NCBI GenBank assembly: GCA_041691815.1
Contig: JBEPTZ010000036.1
Location: 1-36,344 of the forward strand
DNA: 36,344 nt
Reading direction: 5' to 3'
Origin: 70-18 sp041691815
GTDB lineage: Bacteria > Pseudomonadota > Alphaproteobacteria > Acetobacterales > Acetobacteraceae
Made by a program: the position numbers and the translations under genes. A model generated the notes under the pieces. The model saw only the letters and a program-made list of their open reading frames with translations. It was not told the origin of the DNA and did no database searches. Each line of letters starts with the position of its first letter. The stretch's first letter is position 1. Below are positions 9,777 through 18,531 of the stretch, piece by piece.

Positions 9777-11705
9777 ATGCTGTACGCCGTCGCGGTATTT
9801 GCGCCGCTCCTCGGGTCCGTAGTGGCCGGCCTGCTCGGCCGCGCCATCGGCGACCGCGCCGCCCAGGCCGTGACCATATTGTGCATGCTGCTGGCCGCTG
9901 CCTGCGGCGTCACCGCCTTCGTGCAACTGATCTACCAGGGCGGCACCGCCGGCGTGCTCAACCTCACCACCTGGATAGCCGCCGGCGACCTGCATGTTGG
10001 CTGGGCGCTGCGCTACGACACGCTGGCGGCGGCGATGGTGGCGATGGTCACCAGCGTCTCGACGCTGATCCACATCTACAGCGTCGGCTACATGAGCCAC
10101 GACAAGGGCATCGCGCGGTTCTTCAGCTATCTCAGCCTGTTCACCTTCGCGATGCTGATGCTGGTGACGTCCGACAATCTGCTGCAGCTGTATTTCGGCT
10201 GGGAGGGTGTCGGCCTGGTCAGCTACCTGCTGATCGGCTTCTGGTATGAGAAGCCGAGCGCCTGCTGGGCGGCGGTCGAGGCCTTCGTGGTCAACCGCAT
10301 CGGTGATCTCAGCTTCGCGGTGGCGATCGCGCTGACCTATCTGATCTTCGGCAGCATCCAGTTCAGTGATATCTTCGCCGCCGCCGGCCAGCACGCCGCA
10401 CAGACCTTCCACCTGCTCGGCCATGACTGGCCGGTGCTGGAAGTGATCGGCATCCTGCTGTTCATCGGCGCGATGTCGAAATCGGCGCAGATCGGCCTGC
10501 ATGTCTGGTTGCCGGACGCGATGGAAGGCCCAACCCCGGTTTCGGCGCTGATCCATGCCGCGACGATGGTGACCGCCGGGGTGTTCCTGGTGTCGCGGAT
10601 GTCGCCGCTGCTGGAATACGCGCCGGTGGCGCTGGGCGTCATCGCGGTCGTCGGCGGCACCACGGCGCTGTTCGCGGCGACCATCGGCTGCCTGCAGAAC
10701 GACATCAAGAAGGTGATCGCCTACTCCACCTGTTCGCAGCTCGGCTACATGTTCGTCGCCGCCGGGGTTGGCGCCTACCAGGCCTCGATCTTCCACCTGC
10801 TGACCCATGCCTTCTTCAAGGCGCTGCTGTTCCTTGCCGCCGGCTCGGTGATCCACGCGATGTCCGGCGAGCAGGACATGCGCAAGATGGGCGGCATCTG
10901 GAGAAAGGTGCCGATCACCTACATCGTGATGTGGATCGGCAGCCTGTCGCTGTCCGGGGTGTTCCCGTTCGCCGGCTACTACTCCAAGGACGCGATCCTG
11001 GAGGCGGCCTGGGCCTCGGGCAGCGCCACCGGCCAGTACGGCTTCTGGTGCGGGCTGATCGCCGCCGCGCTGACCGCGTTCTACTCCTGGCGGGTGCTGC
11101 TGCTGACCTTCCACGGCACGCCGCGCGCCGACCAGCACACCATGGAGCATGTCCACGAAAGCCCCTCGGTGATGACCGTGCCGCTCATCCTGCTGTCGGT
11201 CGGTGCCGTGGTGCTGGGCTACTGCTTCCATGAGCAGTTGCTTGGTGCGGACTGGAAGGCATTCTGGGGCTCCAGCATCCAGATCGGTGCCGAAAACCAT
11301 GTGCTGCATAATATGGAGTTGGTGCCGCAATGGGTGTCGCTGGCGCCGAGCGTGCTGGGGCTGATCGGCATCGCGGTGGCCTATCTGCTCTATGTCGGCA
11401 TGCCCTCGCTGCCGGCCCGGCTGGCCCGCGGCCTGTGGCCGGTCTACCAGTTCGTCTACAACAAGTGGTATTTCGACGCGCTGTACGACAAGGCGATCAC
11501 CCGCCCGCTGCTCGCCCTGGCGCGCCAGCTCTGGCAGGTCGGCGACGCCACCTTGATCGACGGCGTGCCGAACGGCCTGGCCTCGCTGACCGTCGGCGGC
11601 TCGGCCCGCGCGGTCAGGCTGCAGACCGGCTCCATCGCCGTCTACGCTTTTGCCATGCTGATCGGCCTCGTCGTGCTGGTCAGCGTCTTCCTGCTGTTCC
11701 GGTGA
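9777..11705 (+). CDS. nuoL: NADH-quinone oxidoreductase subunit L
   Basis: The largest antiporter-like proton-pumping subunit, 642 residues, sits at the distal end of the membrane arm. Family members have about 16 helices, including a long lateral helix near the C-terminus. Conserved features are the glutamate in FGWEGVGLVSYLLIGFWY (near residue 144), the lysine in MSKSAQIGLHVWLPDAMEGP (near residue 237) and the broken helix HAATMVTAGVFL. The hydrophobic end GLVVLVSVFLLF is the last helix. ATG 9777 is 4 bases after the nuoK stop. Confidence 0.98.
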   Translation: MLYAVAVFAPLLGSVVAGLLGRAIGDRAAQAVTILCMLLAAACGVTAFVQLIYQGGTAGVLNLTTWIAAGDLHVGWALRYDTLAAAMVAMVTSVSTLIHIYSVGYMSHDKGIARFFSYLSLFTFAMLMLVTSDNLLQLYFGWEGVGLVSYLLIGFWYEKPSACWAAVEAFVVNRIGDLSFAVAIALTYLIFGSIQFSDIFAAAGQHAAQTFHLLGHDWPVLEVIGILLFIGAMSKSAQIGLHVWLPDAMEGPTPVSALIHAATMVTAGVFLVSRMSPLLEYAPVALGVIAVVGGTTALFAATIGCLQNDIKKVIAYSTCSQLGYMFVAAGVGAYQASIFHLLTHAFFKALLFLAAGSVIHAMSGEQDMRKMGGIWRKVPITYIVMWIGSLSLSGVFPFAGYYSKDAILEAAWASGSATGQYGFWCGLIAAALTAFYSWRVLLLTFHGTPRADQHTMEHVHESPSVMTVPLILLSVGAVVLGYCFHEQLLGADWKAFWGSSIQIGAENHVLHNMELVPQWVSLAPSVLGLIGIAVAYLLYVGMPSLPARLARGLWPVYQFVYNKWYFDALYDKAITRPLLALARQLWQVGDATLIDGVPNGLASLTVGGSARAVRLQTGSIAVYAFAMLIGLVVLVSVFLLFR

Positions 11706-11709
11706 TATC

Positions 11710-13236
11710 ATGAACGCCGCTGGCTTCCCCCTGCTCTCGCTGATCACCTTCCTGCCGATGGTCGGCGTGCTGGTGATGATGATGATCCGCGGCGACGACG
11801 CCGTGATCGCCGCCAATGCGCGCTGGACGGCGCTGTGGACCAGCCTGATCACCTTCGCGCTGTCGCTGGTGCTGTGGTCGCACTTCAACCCCGCCGACCC
11901 CGGCTTCCAGTTCGTCGAGCAGGCCGACTGGTTGCCGGCCTGGGGCATCACCTACAAGATGGGGGTGGACGGCATCTCGGTGCTGTTCGTGCTGCTCTCC
12001 ACCCTGCTGACGCCGATCTGCATCCTGGCCAGCTGGGAGTCGATCCAGAGCCGGGTGCGCGAATACATGATCGCCTTCCTGGTGCTGGAGACCATGCTGA
12101 TCGGCGTGTTCTCGTCGCTCGATTTCGTCATGTTCTACATGTTCTTCGAGGGCGTGCTGATCCCGATGTATCTGATCATCGGCGGCTGGGGCGGCCCGCG
12201 CCGGGTCTATGCGGCGGTCAAGTTCTTCCTGTTCACCCTGTGTGGTTCGGTGCTGATGCTGCTGGCGATGCTGGCGATGTGGCACACCGCCGGCACCACC
12301 GATATCCCCGCACTGCTGGCCTATCATTTCCCCGCCGCCATGCAGACCTGGCTGTTCCTGGCGCTGTTCGCCAGCTTCGCGGTCAAGGTGCCGATGTGGC
12401 CGGTGCACACCTGGCTGCCGGACGCCCATGTGGAAGCGCCGACCGCCGGCTCGGTGATCCTGGCCGGCGTGCTGTTGAAGCTCGGCGCCTACGGTTTCCT
12501 GCGCTTCTCGGTGCCGATGCTGCCGCTGGCCTCGGCCTATTTCGCGCCGTTCATCTTCACGCTGTCGGTGGTGGCGATCATCTACACCTCGCTGGTGGCG
12601 CTGGCGCAGACCGACATGAAGAAGCTGGTGGCCTATTCGTCGGTCGCCCATATGGGCGTGGTCACCATCGGCATCTTCACCATCAACGCCCAGGGGCTTT
12701 CGGGTGCGTTGATGCAGATGCTGTCGCACGGCATCGTCTCGGCGGCATTGTTCCTCTGCGTCGGCGTGGTCTACGAGCGCATCCACAGCCGCGAGATCGC
12801 CCGCTATGGCGGCCTGGCCGAACGCATGCCGGCCTACGCCTTCGTGTTCATGGTGTTCACCATGGCCGGGCTGGGCCTGCCCGGCACCTCCGGTTTCGTC
12901 GGCGAGATCCTGGTGATCGTCGGCGCCATGAAGATCAGCTTCTGGCTGTCGCTGCTGGGCGGCACCGGGATGATCCTGTCGGCGATCTACCTGCTGTATC
13001 TGTATCGCCGGGTGGTGTTCGGGGCGCTGACCAAGGACGACCTGAAATCGATTCTCGACCTCAACGCGCGTGAGATCGCGATCTTCGCGCCGCTGGTGAT
13101 CCTGACCATCTGGATGGGCATCTTCCCAGCCCACTTCACCAGCTTCTGGGATGCCAGCGTCGGCGCCATGGTCAGCCACCACCAGACCGCCATGCTGCTG
13201 GACCACGCGGTCAAGCTCGCCGGAGTGATGAAGTGA
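11710..13236 (+). CDS. nuoM: NADH-quinone oxidoreductase subunit M
   Basis: The second antiporter-like subunit, 508 residues, has about 14 helices. The conserved glutamate lies in FYMFFEGVLIPMYLIIGGWGG and the channel lysine in FAVKVPMWPVHTWLPDAHVEAPTAGS (split here by helices), followed by ILAGVLLKLGAYGFLRF. The ATG is 4 bases after the nuoL stop. The stop overlaps the nuoN start as TGATG, a typical coupled junction. Confidence 0.97.
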   Translation: MNAAGFPLLSLITFLPMVGVLVMMMIRGDDAVIAANARWTALWTSLITFALSLVLWSHFNPADPGFQFVEQADWLPAWGITYKMGVDGISVLFVLLSTLLTPICILASWESIQSRVREYMIAFLVLETMLIGVFSSLDFVMFYMFFEGVLIPMYLIIGGWGGPRRVYAAVKFFLFTLCGSVLMLLAMLAMWHTAGTTDIPALLAYHFPAAMQTWLFLALFASFAVKVPMWPVHTWLPDAHVEAPTAGSVILAGVLLKLGAYGFLRFSVPMLPLASAYFAPFIFTLSVVAIIYTSLVALAQTDMKKLVAYSSVAHMGVVTIGIFTINAQGLSGALMQMLSHGIVSAALFLCVGVVYERIHSREIARYGGLAERMPAYAFVFMVFTMAGLGLPGTSGFVGEILVIVGAMKISFWLSLLGGTGMILSAIYLLYLYRRVVFGALTKDDLKSILDLNAREIAIFAPLVILTIWMGIFPAHFTSFWDASVGAMVSHHQTAMLLDHAVKLAGVMK

Positions 13237-14687
13237 TGGGTGCCGCGGTGATCGACTGGACCAGCATGCACTGGACCCTGGCGCTGCCCGAGATCGTGCT
13301 GGCCGCTTGCGGCATGGCGATCCTGCTGGCCGGCGTCATCGTGCGCGGCAATTTCTTCCGCATGGCGACCATGCTGGTGGTGGGCGCCCTGGTGGTCGCC
13401 GGCATCATGGTGGTCACCGGCGGGCAGGGGGTCGGCTTCGCCGGCATGTTCACCGTCGACGCCTATAGCGGGTTCGCCAAACTGCTGGCGCTCATCTGCG
13501 TCGGCCTCGCGGTGATCACCTCGCTCGACTACAACGAGCACGAGGGCCTGCAGCGCTTCGAATTCCCGGTGCTGATGCTGTTCTCCGCCCTCGGCATGCT
13601 GCTGATGGCCTCGGCCACCAACCTGATGCTGCTGTACATGGGCCTCGAACTGATGGCCCTCTCCACCTACATCCTGGCCGCCTTCGCGCGCGACGACCTG
13701 CGCTCGTCCGAGGCCGGGCTGAAATACTTCGTGCTCGGCGCGCTGGCCTCCGGGCTGCTGCTCTACGGCCTGTCGCTGGTCTACGGCTTCTCCGGCTCGA
13801 TGGACTACAACCAGCTTGCCAAGGCGCTCACCGACCCCGCGCATGTCTCGCCGGGGCTGATCGTCGGCGTGGTGTTCCTGGTCGCCGGCCTGTCGTTCAA
13901 GATCTCCGCGGTGCCGTTCCACATGTGGACGCCGGACGTCTACGAGGGCGCCCCGACCCCGATCACCACCTTCCTTGGCTCGGCGCCGAAAGTCGCCGCC
14001 CTGGTGCTGCTGATGCGCCTGCTGGCCACCCCGTTCGGCCATCTGCTGATCGAGTGGCAGCAGCTGATCATCCTGATCTCGATCGCCTCGATGCTGCTCG
14101 GCACGCTCGGCGCCATCGGCCAGCGCAACTTCAAGCGGATGATGGCGTATTCCACCATCGGCCATGTCGGCTACATGCTGATCGGGCTGGCCGCCGGCAC
14201 CCAGGACGGCATTCGCGGCGCGCTGATCTACCTGGTCATCTACGTGTTCATGTATATCGGCACCTTCGCGCTGATCACCGCGATGCGCCGGCGCGGCCGC
14301 GCGGTGGAGAGCATCGCCGATCTCGGCGGCCTCGGCCGTACCGACCCGCTGATGGCGATGGGGTTCGCCATCTTCATGTTCAGCATGGCCGGCATCCCGC
14401 CGCTGTCCGGCTTCTGGGGCAAGTATTTCGTGTTCGCCGCTGCGGTGAACGCCAACCTGTGGACGCTGGCGATCCTCGGCGTGCTGATCAGCGTGATGGG
14501 CGCGTTCTATTATATCCGCGTCATCAAGGTGATCTATTTCGAGGAGGCCCGCCCGGCGTTCGACCCGCGCCCGGCCTCGCTGTCGTTCGTCGCCGCGATC
14601 GGCGGGCTGGTCACCACCTTCTTCTTCGTCTTCCCGGCGCCGATCGTCGCCGCCGCCGAGGCCGCCGCCAAGGTACTGTTCAGGTGA
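13236..14687 (+). CDS. nuoN: NADH-quinone oxidoreductase subunit N
   Basis: The third antiporter-like subunit, 483 residues, completes complex I and the operon. The glutamate is in LLYMGLELMALSTYILAAF and the lysine in LSFKISAVPFHMWTPDVYEG, followed by APTPITTFLGSAPKVAA. A later conserved stretch is FSMAGIPPLSGFWGKYFVF. I chose the ATG at 13236, which shares one base with the nuoM stop. A GTG one codon upstream (13233) is in frame. The last codons overlap the birA GTG start by 4 bases. Confidence 0.97.
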   Translation: MGAAVIDWTSMHWTLALPEIVLAACGMAILLAGVIVRGNFFRMATMLVVGALVVAGIMVVTGGQGVGFAGMFTVDAYSGFAKLLALICVGLAVITSLDYNEHEGLQRFEFPVLMLFSALGMLLMASATNLMLLYMGLELMALSTYILAAFARDDLRSSEAGLKYFVLGALASGLLLYGLSLVYGFSGSMDYNQLAKALTDPAHVSPGLIVGVVFLVAGLSFKISAVPFHMWTPDVYEGAPTPITTFLGSAPKVAALVLLMRLLATPFGHLLIEWQQLIILISIASMLLGTLGAIGQRNFKRMMAYSTIGHVGYMLIGLAAGTQDGIRGALIYLVIYVFMYIGTFALITAMRRRGRAVESIADLGGLGRTDPLMAMGFAIFMFSMAGIPPLSGFWGKYFVFAAAVNANLWTLAILGVLISVMGAFYYIRVIKVIYFEEARPAFDPRPASLSFVAAIGGLVTTFFFVFPAPIVAAAEAAAKVLFR

Positions 14688-15361
14688 CCGAGCCGGCCGC
14701 GCCGCACAAGCTGCCCGGCGGCTGGCGGCTGGCGGTGCATGACAGCCTGCCCTCCACCTCCGATTTGTGCCGCGCCCTGGCGCGCGACGGCGAGCCGGCG
14801 GGGCTGGCGGTGCTGGCCGGCCGACAGACCGCTGGGCGCGGCAGCAATGGCCGCAACTGGCTCTCGCCGTCCGGCAACATGTATCTCTCCACCCTGCTGC
14901 GCCCGCCCGGCCCGGCGCGCGAGGCCGGGCAATGGTCGCTGCTGGCCGGCCTGGCGGTGGCCGAGGCGGTCGCCGCCGTGCTGCCCGCCGATGCCCCGCT
15001 CGCCCTCAAATGGCCCAACGACCTGCTGCTGAATGGCGCCAAGCTGGCCGGCATCCTGATCGACAGCAGCGCCGCCAATACCAGCCTGGACTGGCTGGTG
15101 ATCGGCATCGGCATCAACCTCGCCATCGCGCCGGACCTCGCCGACCGCGCCACCACCTGCCTCGCCGAACACATCGCCGCCCCGCTGCCGGAAACCATGG
15201 CCGCCGCCGTGCTGGCCCGGCTGGCACACTGGCGCGCCCGCCACGCCGCCGAAGGTTTCGCACCGATCCGCGCCGCCTGGACCCAATGGGGCGCCCGCCT
15301 GCCGGGCTTCGCCGGGCTGTCCGAATCGGGCGCGCTGCTGCCCCTCGCGGTCGGAGCCTGA
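14684..15361 (+). CDS. birA: Biotin--[biotin carboxyl carrier protein] ligase, short class I form
   Basis: It activates biotin as biotinyl-AMP and attaches it to the carrier protein of acetyl-CoA carboxylase and other biotin enzymes. The protein has 225 residues with no N-terminal DNA-binding domain, so it is not a repressor of the E. coli type. The biotin loop GRGSNGRNW lies at about residues 49-57, followed by the conserved LALKWPNDLLLNGAKLAGIL with the key lysine. The C-terminal SH3-like domain is clearly shortened: after WTQWGARLPG the text runs straight into FAGLSESGALL and stops at LAVGA, where relatives continue by about 20 residues. The GTG start overlaps nuoN by 4 bases. Confidence 0.9.
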   Translation: MTEPAAPHKLPGGWRLAVHDSLPSTSDLCRALARDGEPAGLAVLAGRQTAGRGSNGRNWLSPSGNMYLSTLLRPPGPAREAGQWSLLAGLAVAEAVAAVLPADAPLALKWPNDLLLNGAKLAGILIDSSAANTSLDWLVIGIGINLAIAPDLADRATTCLAEHIAAPLPETMAAAVLARLAHWRARHAAEGFAPIRAAWTQWGARLPGFAGLSESGALLPLAVGA

Positions 15362-15366
15362 GCCGC

Positions 15367-16206
15367 ATGCTGCTGGTCATCGACGCGGGCAACACCAACG
15401 TGGTCATGGCGATCCACGACGGCGACGGCTGGCGCGGCACCTGGCGCATCGCCACCGACCCGCAGCGCACGTCGGACGACTACGCGGTCTGGCTGCTCAC
15501 CCTGCTCACCCTGTCCGGCCTGAAGCGCGACGAGGTCTCGGCGGCGGTCATCGGCACGGTCGTCCCCGCCGCCCTCTACCACCTGCGTCGCCTCTGCCGC
15601 GACTGGTTCGCCGTCGAGCCGCTGGTCGCCCGCGCCGCACTCGACTGGGGCTTCGACATCCGCATCGACAACCCCGAGGAAGTCGGTGCCGACCGCCTGC
15701 TGAACGCGCTGGCCAGCCATCAGCGCTACACCGGCCCGCTGGTGGTGATCGATTTCGGCACCGCCACCACCTTCGATGTGGTGGACCGCGACGGTGCCTA
15801 TCTCGGCGGCGTCATCTCGCCCGGCATCAACCTGTCGATCGAGGCGCTGCACCGCGCCGCCGCCCGCCTGCCGCGCATCGGCATCGGCCGACCGCAGGCG
15901 GTGATCGGCCGCTCCACGGTGCCGGCGATGCAGTCCGGCATCTACTGGGGCTATGTCGCGATGATCGAGGGGCTGGTCGCCCGCATCCAGGCCGAATACG
16001 GCAGCCGGCTGAAGGTGATCGCCACCGGCGGTCTGGCGCCGCTGCTGGCCGAGGGCACCACGATCATCGAGCATATCGACCCCGATCTCACACTCGATGG
16101 GCTGCGCATGTTGGCGGCGCGCAACCTCATCCCCACATTGTCCAAGGACAGGATGCGCGTAGCGGACCAGGACGAGGCCAGGCTGCACCGCCTCCCACGA
16201 GATTGA
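15367..16206 (+). CDS. coaX: Type III pantothenate kinase
   Basis: It phosphorylates pantothenate in the first step of coenzyme A synthesis. The ASKHA fold motifs are present: DAGNTN at residues 6-11 (phosphate loop), GADR at 107-110 with the probable catalytic Asp109, and DFGTATTFD from residue 129. IATGGLAPL near residue 220 is also typical. The length is 279, about 20 longer than usual, because a polar tail (SKDRMRV onward) follows the normal end LAARN. ATG 15367 is 5 bases after the birA stop. The pairing with birA and RNase J is a common alphaproteobacterial order. Confidence 0.95.
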   Translation: MLLVIDAGNTNVVMAIHDGDGWRGTWRIATDPQRTSDDYAVWLLTLLTLSGLKRDEVSAAVIGTVVPAALYHLRRLCRDWFAVEPLVARAALDWGFDIRIDNPEEVGADRLLNALASHQRYTGPLVVIDFGTATTFDVVDRDGAYLGGVISPGINLSIEALHRAAARLPRIGIGRPQAVIGRSTVPAMQSGIYWGYVAMIEGLVARIQAEYGSRLKVIATGGLAPLLAEGTTIIEHIDPDLTLDGLRMLAARNLIPTLSKDRMRVADQDEARLHRLPRD

Positions 16207-16210
16207 GTTT

Positions 16211-16229
16211 GCCGGGCCTTCCGCCCGGC
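16211..16229 (+). promoter_or_regulatory. Hairpin between coaX and rnj
   Basis: GCCGGGC (16211-16217) and GCCCGGC (16223-16229) pair perfectly around a 5-base loop CTTCC. No T-run follows, so it is not a standard terminator. It ends 23 bases before the RNase J start and could be a 5' leader structure or an RNA processing signal. Confidence 0.6.
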
Positions 16230-16252
16230 CATGTTGGAACTGAAAGTAAAAT

Positions 16253-17899
16253 ATGGACGCGTCAAGCGGCGATCTGGCGTTCCTGCCTTTGGGCGGGACG
16301 GGCGAGATCGGGATGAATCTGAACCTCTACCGCTATGCCGGCCGATGGCTGGCGGTGGATTGCGGCATCGGCTTCGGCGGCGCCGAGCACCCGGAGGTCG
16401 AGGTGATGATGCCCGACCCCGGCTTCATCGCCGGGCAGCGCGACAAGCTGGTCGCCCTGGTGATCACCCACGCGCATGAGGACCATATCGGCGCCGTGGC
16501 CTGGCTGTGGCCGCAACTGCGCTGCCCGGTCTACGCCACCCCGTTCGCCGCCGCGGTGCTGCGCCGCAAGCTCGGCGAGGCGCAACTGCTGAACGAGGTC
16601 AAGATCCACGTCATCCCGACCGGCGGCAGCTTCGAGGTCGGCCCGTTCAAGCTGCAGTTCATCCGCATGGCGCATTCCATCCCGGAATCCCAGGCGCTGG
16701 TGATCCGCACCGCGTCCGGCACCGTGCTGCACACCGGCGACTTCAAGCTGGACCCCGAGCCGCTGCTCGGCCCGCCCAGCGACGAGGCGGCATTGCAGGC
16801 GCTCGGCGACGAAGGCGTGCTGGCGATGGTCTGCGACAGCACCAACGCCATGGTCGAGGGCCACTCAGGCAGCGAAGGCGATGTCCGCCGCAGCCTGGCC
16901 GCGCTGATCCGCGGCATCAAGGGCCGGGTCGCGGTCACCTGCTTCGCCAGCAACGTGGCGCGCGTCGAATCGGTGGCACTCGCCGCCCGCGCCGCCGGCC
17001 GCAGCGTCGCCCTGGTCGGCCGCAGCCTGCGCAATATCGAGGGTGCCGCCCGCGAATGCGGCTACCTGAAGGGCATCGCGCCGTTCCTCTCCGAGGACGA
17101 GGCCAACGATGTCGCCGACGAGCGGCTGGTGCTGCTGGTCACCGGCAGCCAGGGCGAGCCGCGCAGCGCCCTGGCCCGCATCGCCATGGACACCCATCCG
17201 CGCATCGAGCTCGGCGAGGGCGATACCGTCATCTTCAGCAGCCGGGTGATCCCCGGCAACGAGCGGGCGATCGGCACCATGCAGGACCATCTGGTGCGCC
17301 GCGGCGTGCAGCTGATGACCGACGCCGACCACATGGTGCATGTCTCCGGCCATCCGGCGCGCGACGAGCTGCGCCGGCTCTACAAGCTGGTGCGGCCGCG
17401 CTACAGCGTGCCGGTGCACGGCGAATGGCGCCACCTCTCGGCGCATGCCGCATTGGCGCAGGAAGGCCAGGTGACGCCGGTGCTGATCGAGGATGGCGAC
17501 ATCCTCAGCCTGTCGCCCGGTCGGCCGGAGGTCACCGACAGCGCCCCGGTCGGCCGGCTGGTGCTGGACGGCAACCGGCTGGTGCCGATGCAGGGCGGCG
17601 TGATGGGCGCCAGGCGGCGCATGCTGTACAACGGCGTCATCGTCGCCTCGCTGGCGGTGGACGGCGAGGGCCGGCTGCGTGGCGCGCCGAAGGTCACCGC
17701 CCCCGGCCTGTTCGACCCCGAGGACCCGCAGACCGCCCGCATCGCCGCCGATCTGACCCAGGCGCTGGCGGAACTGCCGGCCGCCACAAGGCGCGACGAC
17801 GCGACGCTCGCCGAGGCCGCCAAAACCGCGCTGCGCCGCGCGCTGGGCCGGCGGCTGCAGAAGCGGCCGCTGGTGGATGTGCATCTGATCCGCATCTGA
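16253..17899 (+). CDS. rnj: Ribonuclease J
   Basis: A metallo-beta-lactamase / beta-CASP ribonuclease, 548 residues. In this family it acts as a 5' exonuclease and endonuclease in RNA decay and rRNA maturation. The N-terminus PLGGTGEIGMN is typical. The zinc motif HAHEDHIGA is at residues 73-81 (H73, H75, D77, H78), and VLHTGDFKLDPEPL supplies a further ligand. The beta-CASP region contains VTGSQGEP and FSSRVIPGNE, and HVSGHPARDELRRLYKLVRP is the C-terminal ligand block. ATG 16253 has only a weak ribosome site (GAAAG at 16242-16246). A hairpin lies just upstream. Confidence 0.95.
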   Translation: MDASSGDLAFLPLGGTGEIGMNLNLYRYAGRWLAVDCGIGFGGAEHPEVEVMMPDPGFIAGQRDKLVALVITHAHEDHIGAVAWLWPQLRCPVYATPFAAAVLRRKLGEAQLLNEVKIHVIPTGGSFEVGPFKLQFIRMAHSIPESQALVIRTASGTVLHTGDFKLDPEPLLGPPSDEAALQALGDEGVLAMVCDSTNAMVEGHSGSEGDVRRSLAALIRGIKGRVAVTCFASNVARVESVALAARAAGRSVALVGRSLRNIEGAARECGYLKGIAPFLSEDEANDVADERLVLLVTGSQGEPRSALARIAMDTHPRIELGEGDTVIFSSRVIPGNERAIGTMQDHLVRRGVQLMTDADHMVHVSGHPARDELRRLYKLVRPRYSVPVHGEWRHLSAHAALAQEGQVTPVLIEDGDILSLSPGRPEVTDSAPVGRLVLDGNRLVPMQGGVMGARRRMLYNGVIVASLAVDGEGRLRGAPKVTAPGLFDPEDPQTARIAADLTQALAELPAATRRDDATLAEAAKTALRRALGRRLQKRPLVDVHLIRI

Positions 17900-17910
17900 G
17901 GGGCCGCAGC

Positions 17911-18171
17911 ATGAGCGCGTTTACCGGCTCGGCGATGTACATGGTCATCTGGTGGGTGGTGCTGCTGGCGGTGATCCCGATCTTCACCCGCCCGGTCGCC
18001 ACCCCCGACCCGGCCAGCGGCATGCGCGGGCTGCCGCAAAAGCTGCGGCTGGGCAGGATCGTGCTGACCACCACGCTGGTGGCGGCGGTCATCTGGTTCG
18101 GCGCCTATCTGCTGATCAGCAGTTCCTGGATGAGTTTCCGCAGCGGCCCCTGGGCGCTGCCGAACGACTGA
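17911..18171 (+). CDS. DUF1467 family membrane protein
   Basis: A small protein of 86 residues with two predicted helices, about residues 8-26 (MVIWWVVLLAVIPIF) and 49-70 (RIVLTTTLVAAVIWFGAYLLI). The TRPVATPDPASGMRGLPQKLRLGR loop between them has the look of the DUF1467 family, whose members often sit between rnj and proS in alphaproteobacteria. The function is unknown. It begins 11 bases after the rnj stop, so it is probably in the same transcript. Its last codons and stop are duplicated in tandem (18165-18190). Confidence 0.88.
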   Translation: MSAFTGSAMYMVIWWVVLLAVIPIFTRPVATPDPASGMRGLPQKLRLGRIVLTTTLVAAVIWFGAYLLISSSWMSFRSGPWALPND

Positions 18172-18190
18172 TCCTGGCGACTGATCCTGG
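18165..18190 (+). repeat. Perfect 13-base tandem repeat at the DUF1467 stop codon
   Basis: CGACTGATCCTGG occurs at 18165-18177 and again directly at 18178-18190 with no spacer. The first copy contains the last Asp codon and the TGA stop. Confidence 0.95.
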
Positions 18191-18208
18191 GGGATGCAAA
18201 AGAATCAC

Positions 18209-18235
18209 GGACAGGAGAGGATAATCTCCTCGTCC
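18209..18235 (+). terminator. Hairpin after DUF1467, possible terminator without T-run
   Basis: GGACAGGAGA (18209-18218) pairs with TCTCCT (18225-18230) and GTCC (18232-18235) with one bulged C at 18231. The loop is GGATAA. It lies 38 bases past the stop, where the nuo-to-DUF1467 run should end. The lack of a T-tract lowers the terminator call. Confidence 0.45.
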
Positions 18236-18383
18236 TGCCGTGAGACTGGCGTTGCCTCCCTAAACCTGGCCCGATTCACCCGCTGCTTAAATTCAGATGT
18301 GTGGACCTTGGTTTGATGTAACCGGCCGCCGCGGTGGCTGTCACCTAATTTCGTCTGAAACTGCCTCATTTTCGTCGTTTTCG

Positions 18384-18415
18384 TGCGTCGCGGAATTGTG
18401 CGACGCATCATTTCT
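18384..18415 (+). terminator. Hairpin with T-rich tail upstream of proS
   Basis: TGCGTCGC (18384-18391) and GCGACGCA (18400-18407) form a perfect 8-bp stem around GGAATTGT. TCATTTCTT follows, which is a moderate T-rich tail. It may terminate upstream transcription. The same symmetry would also suit a protein-binding operator in front of proS. Confidence 0.45.
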
Positions 18416-18462
18416 TGCAATTCCAGATGCTGCAACGCACAAAAATTCCTCCCCTCGCGGCA

Positions 18463-18492
18463 CTGGCGACAGCGCCCGCCAGCCTGTAGGGT
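18463..18492 (+). promoter_or_regulatory. Weak candidate proS promoter
   Basis: TAGGGT at 18487-18492 could be a -10 element with CTGGCG (18463-18468) as a poor -35, spaced 18 bases. It would give a leader of about 30 nt. The hexamers match consensus only partly. Confidence 0.2.
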
Positions 18493-18531
18493 CCGCTTCC
18501 CAACCGCCCCCAGCAACGGACCGAAACCGCG

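Larger units (their letters stand above)
18172..18531. other. 360-base spacer between DUF1467 and proS
   Basis: No gene is supported here. By eye it is less GC-rich than its surroundings, with runs such as CTTAAATTC and TTTTCGTCGTTTTCG. It holds the second repeat copy, two hairpins (18209-18235 and 18384-18407), an inverted repeat close to proS (GGTCCG 18490-18495 with CGGACC 18517-18522), and presumably the proS promoter. Confidence 0.7.

Noticed and set aside
9636..11951. 771-codon minus-strand open frame opposite nuoL
   Set aside because: A shadow of nuoL, with composition dominated by His, Gln, Arg and Asp.
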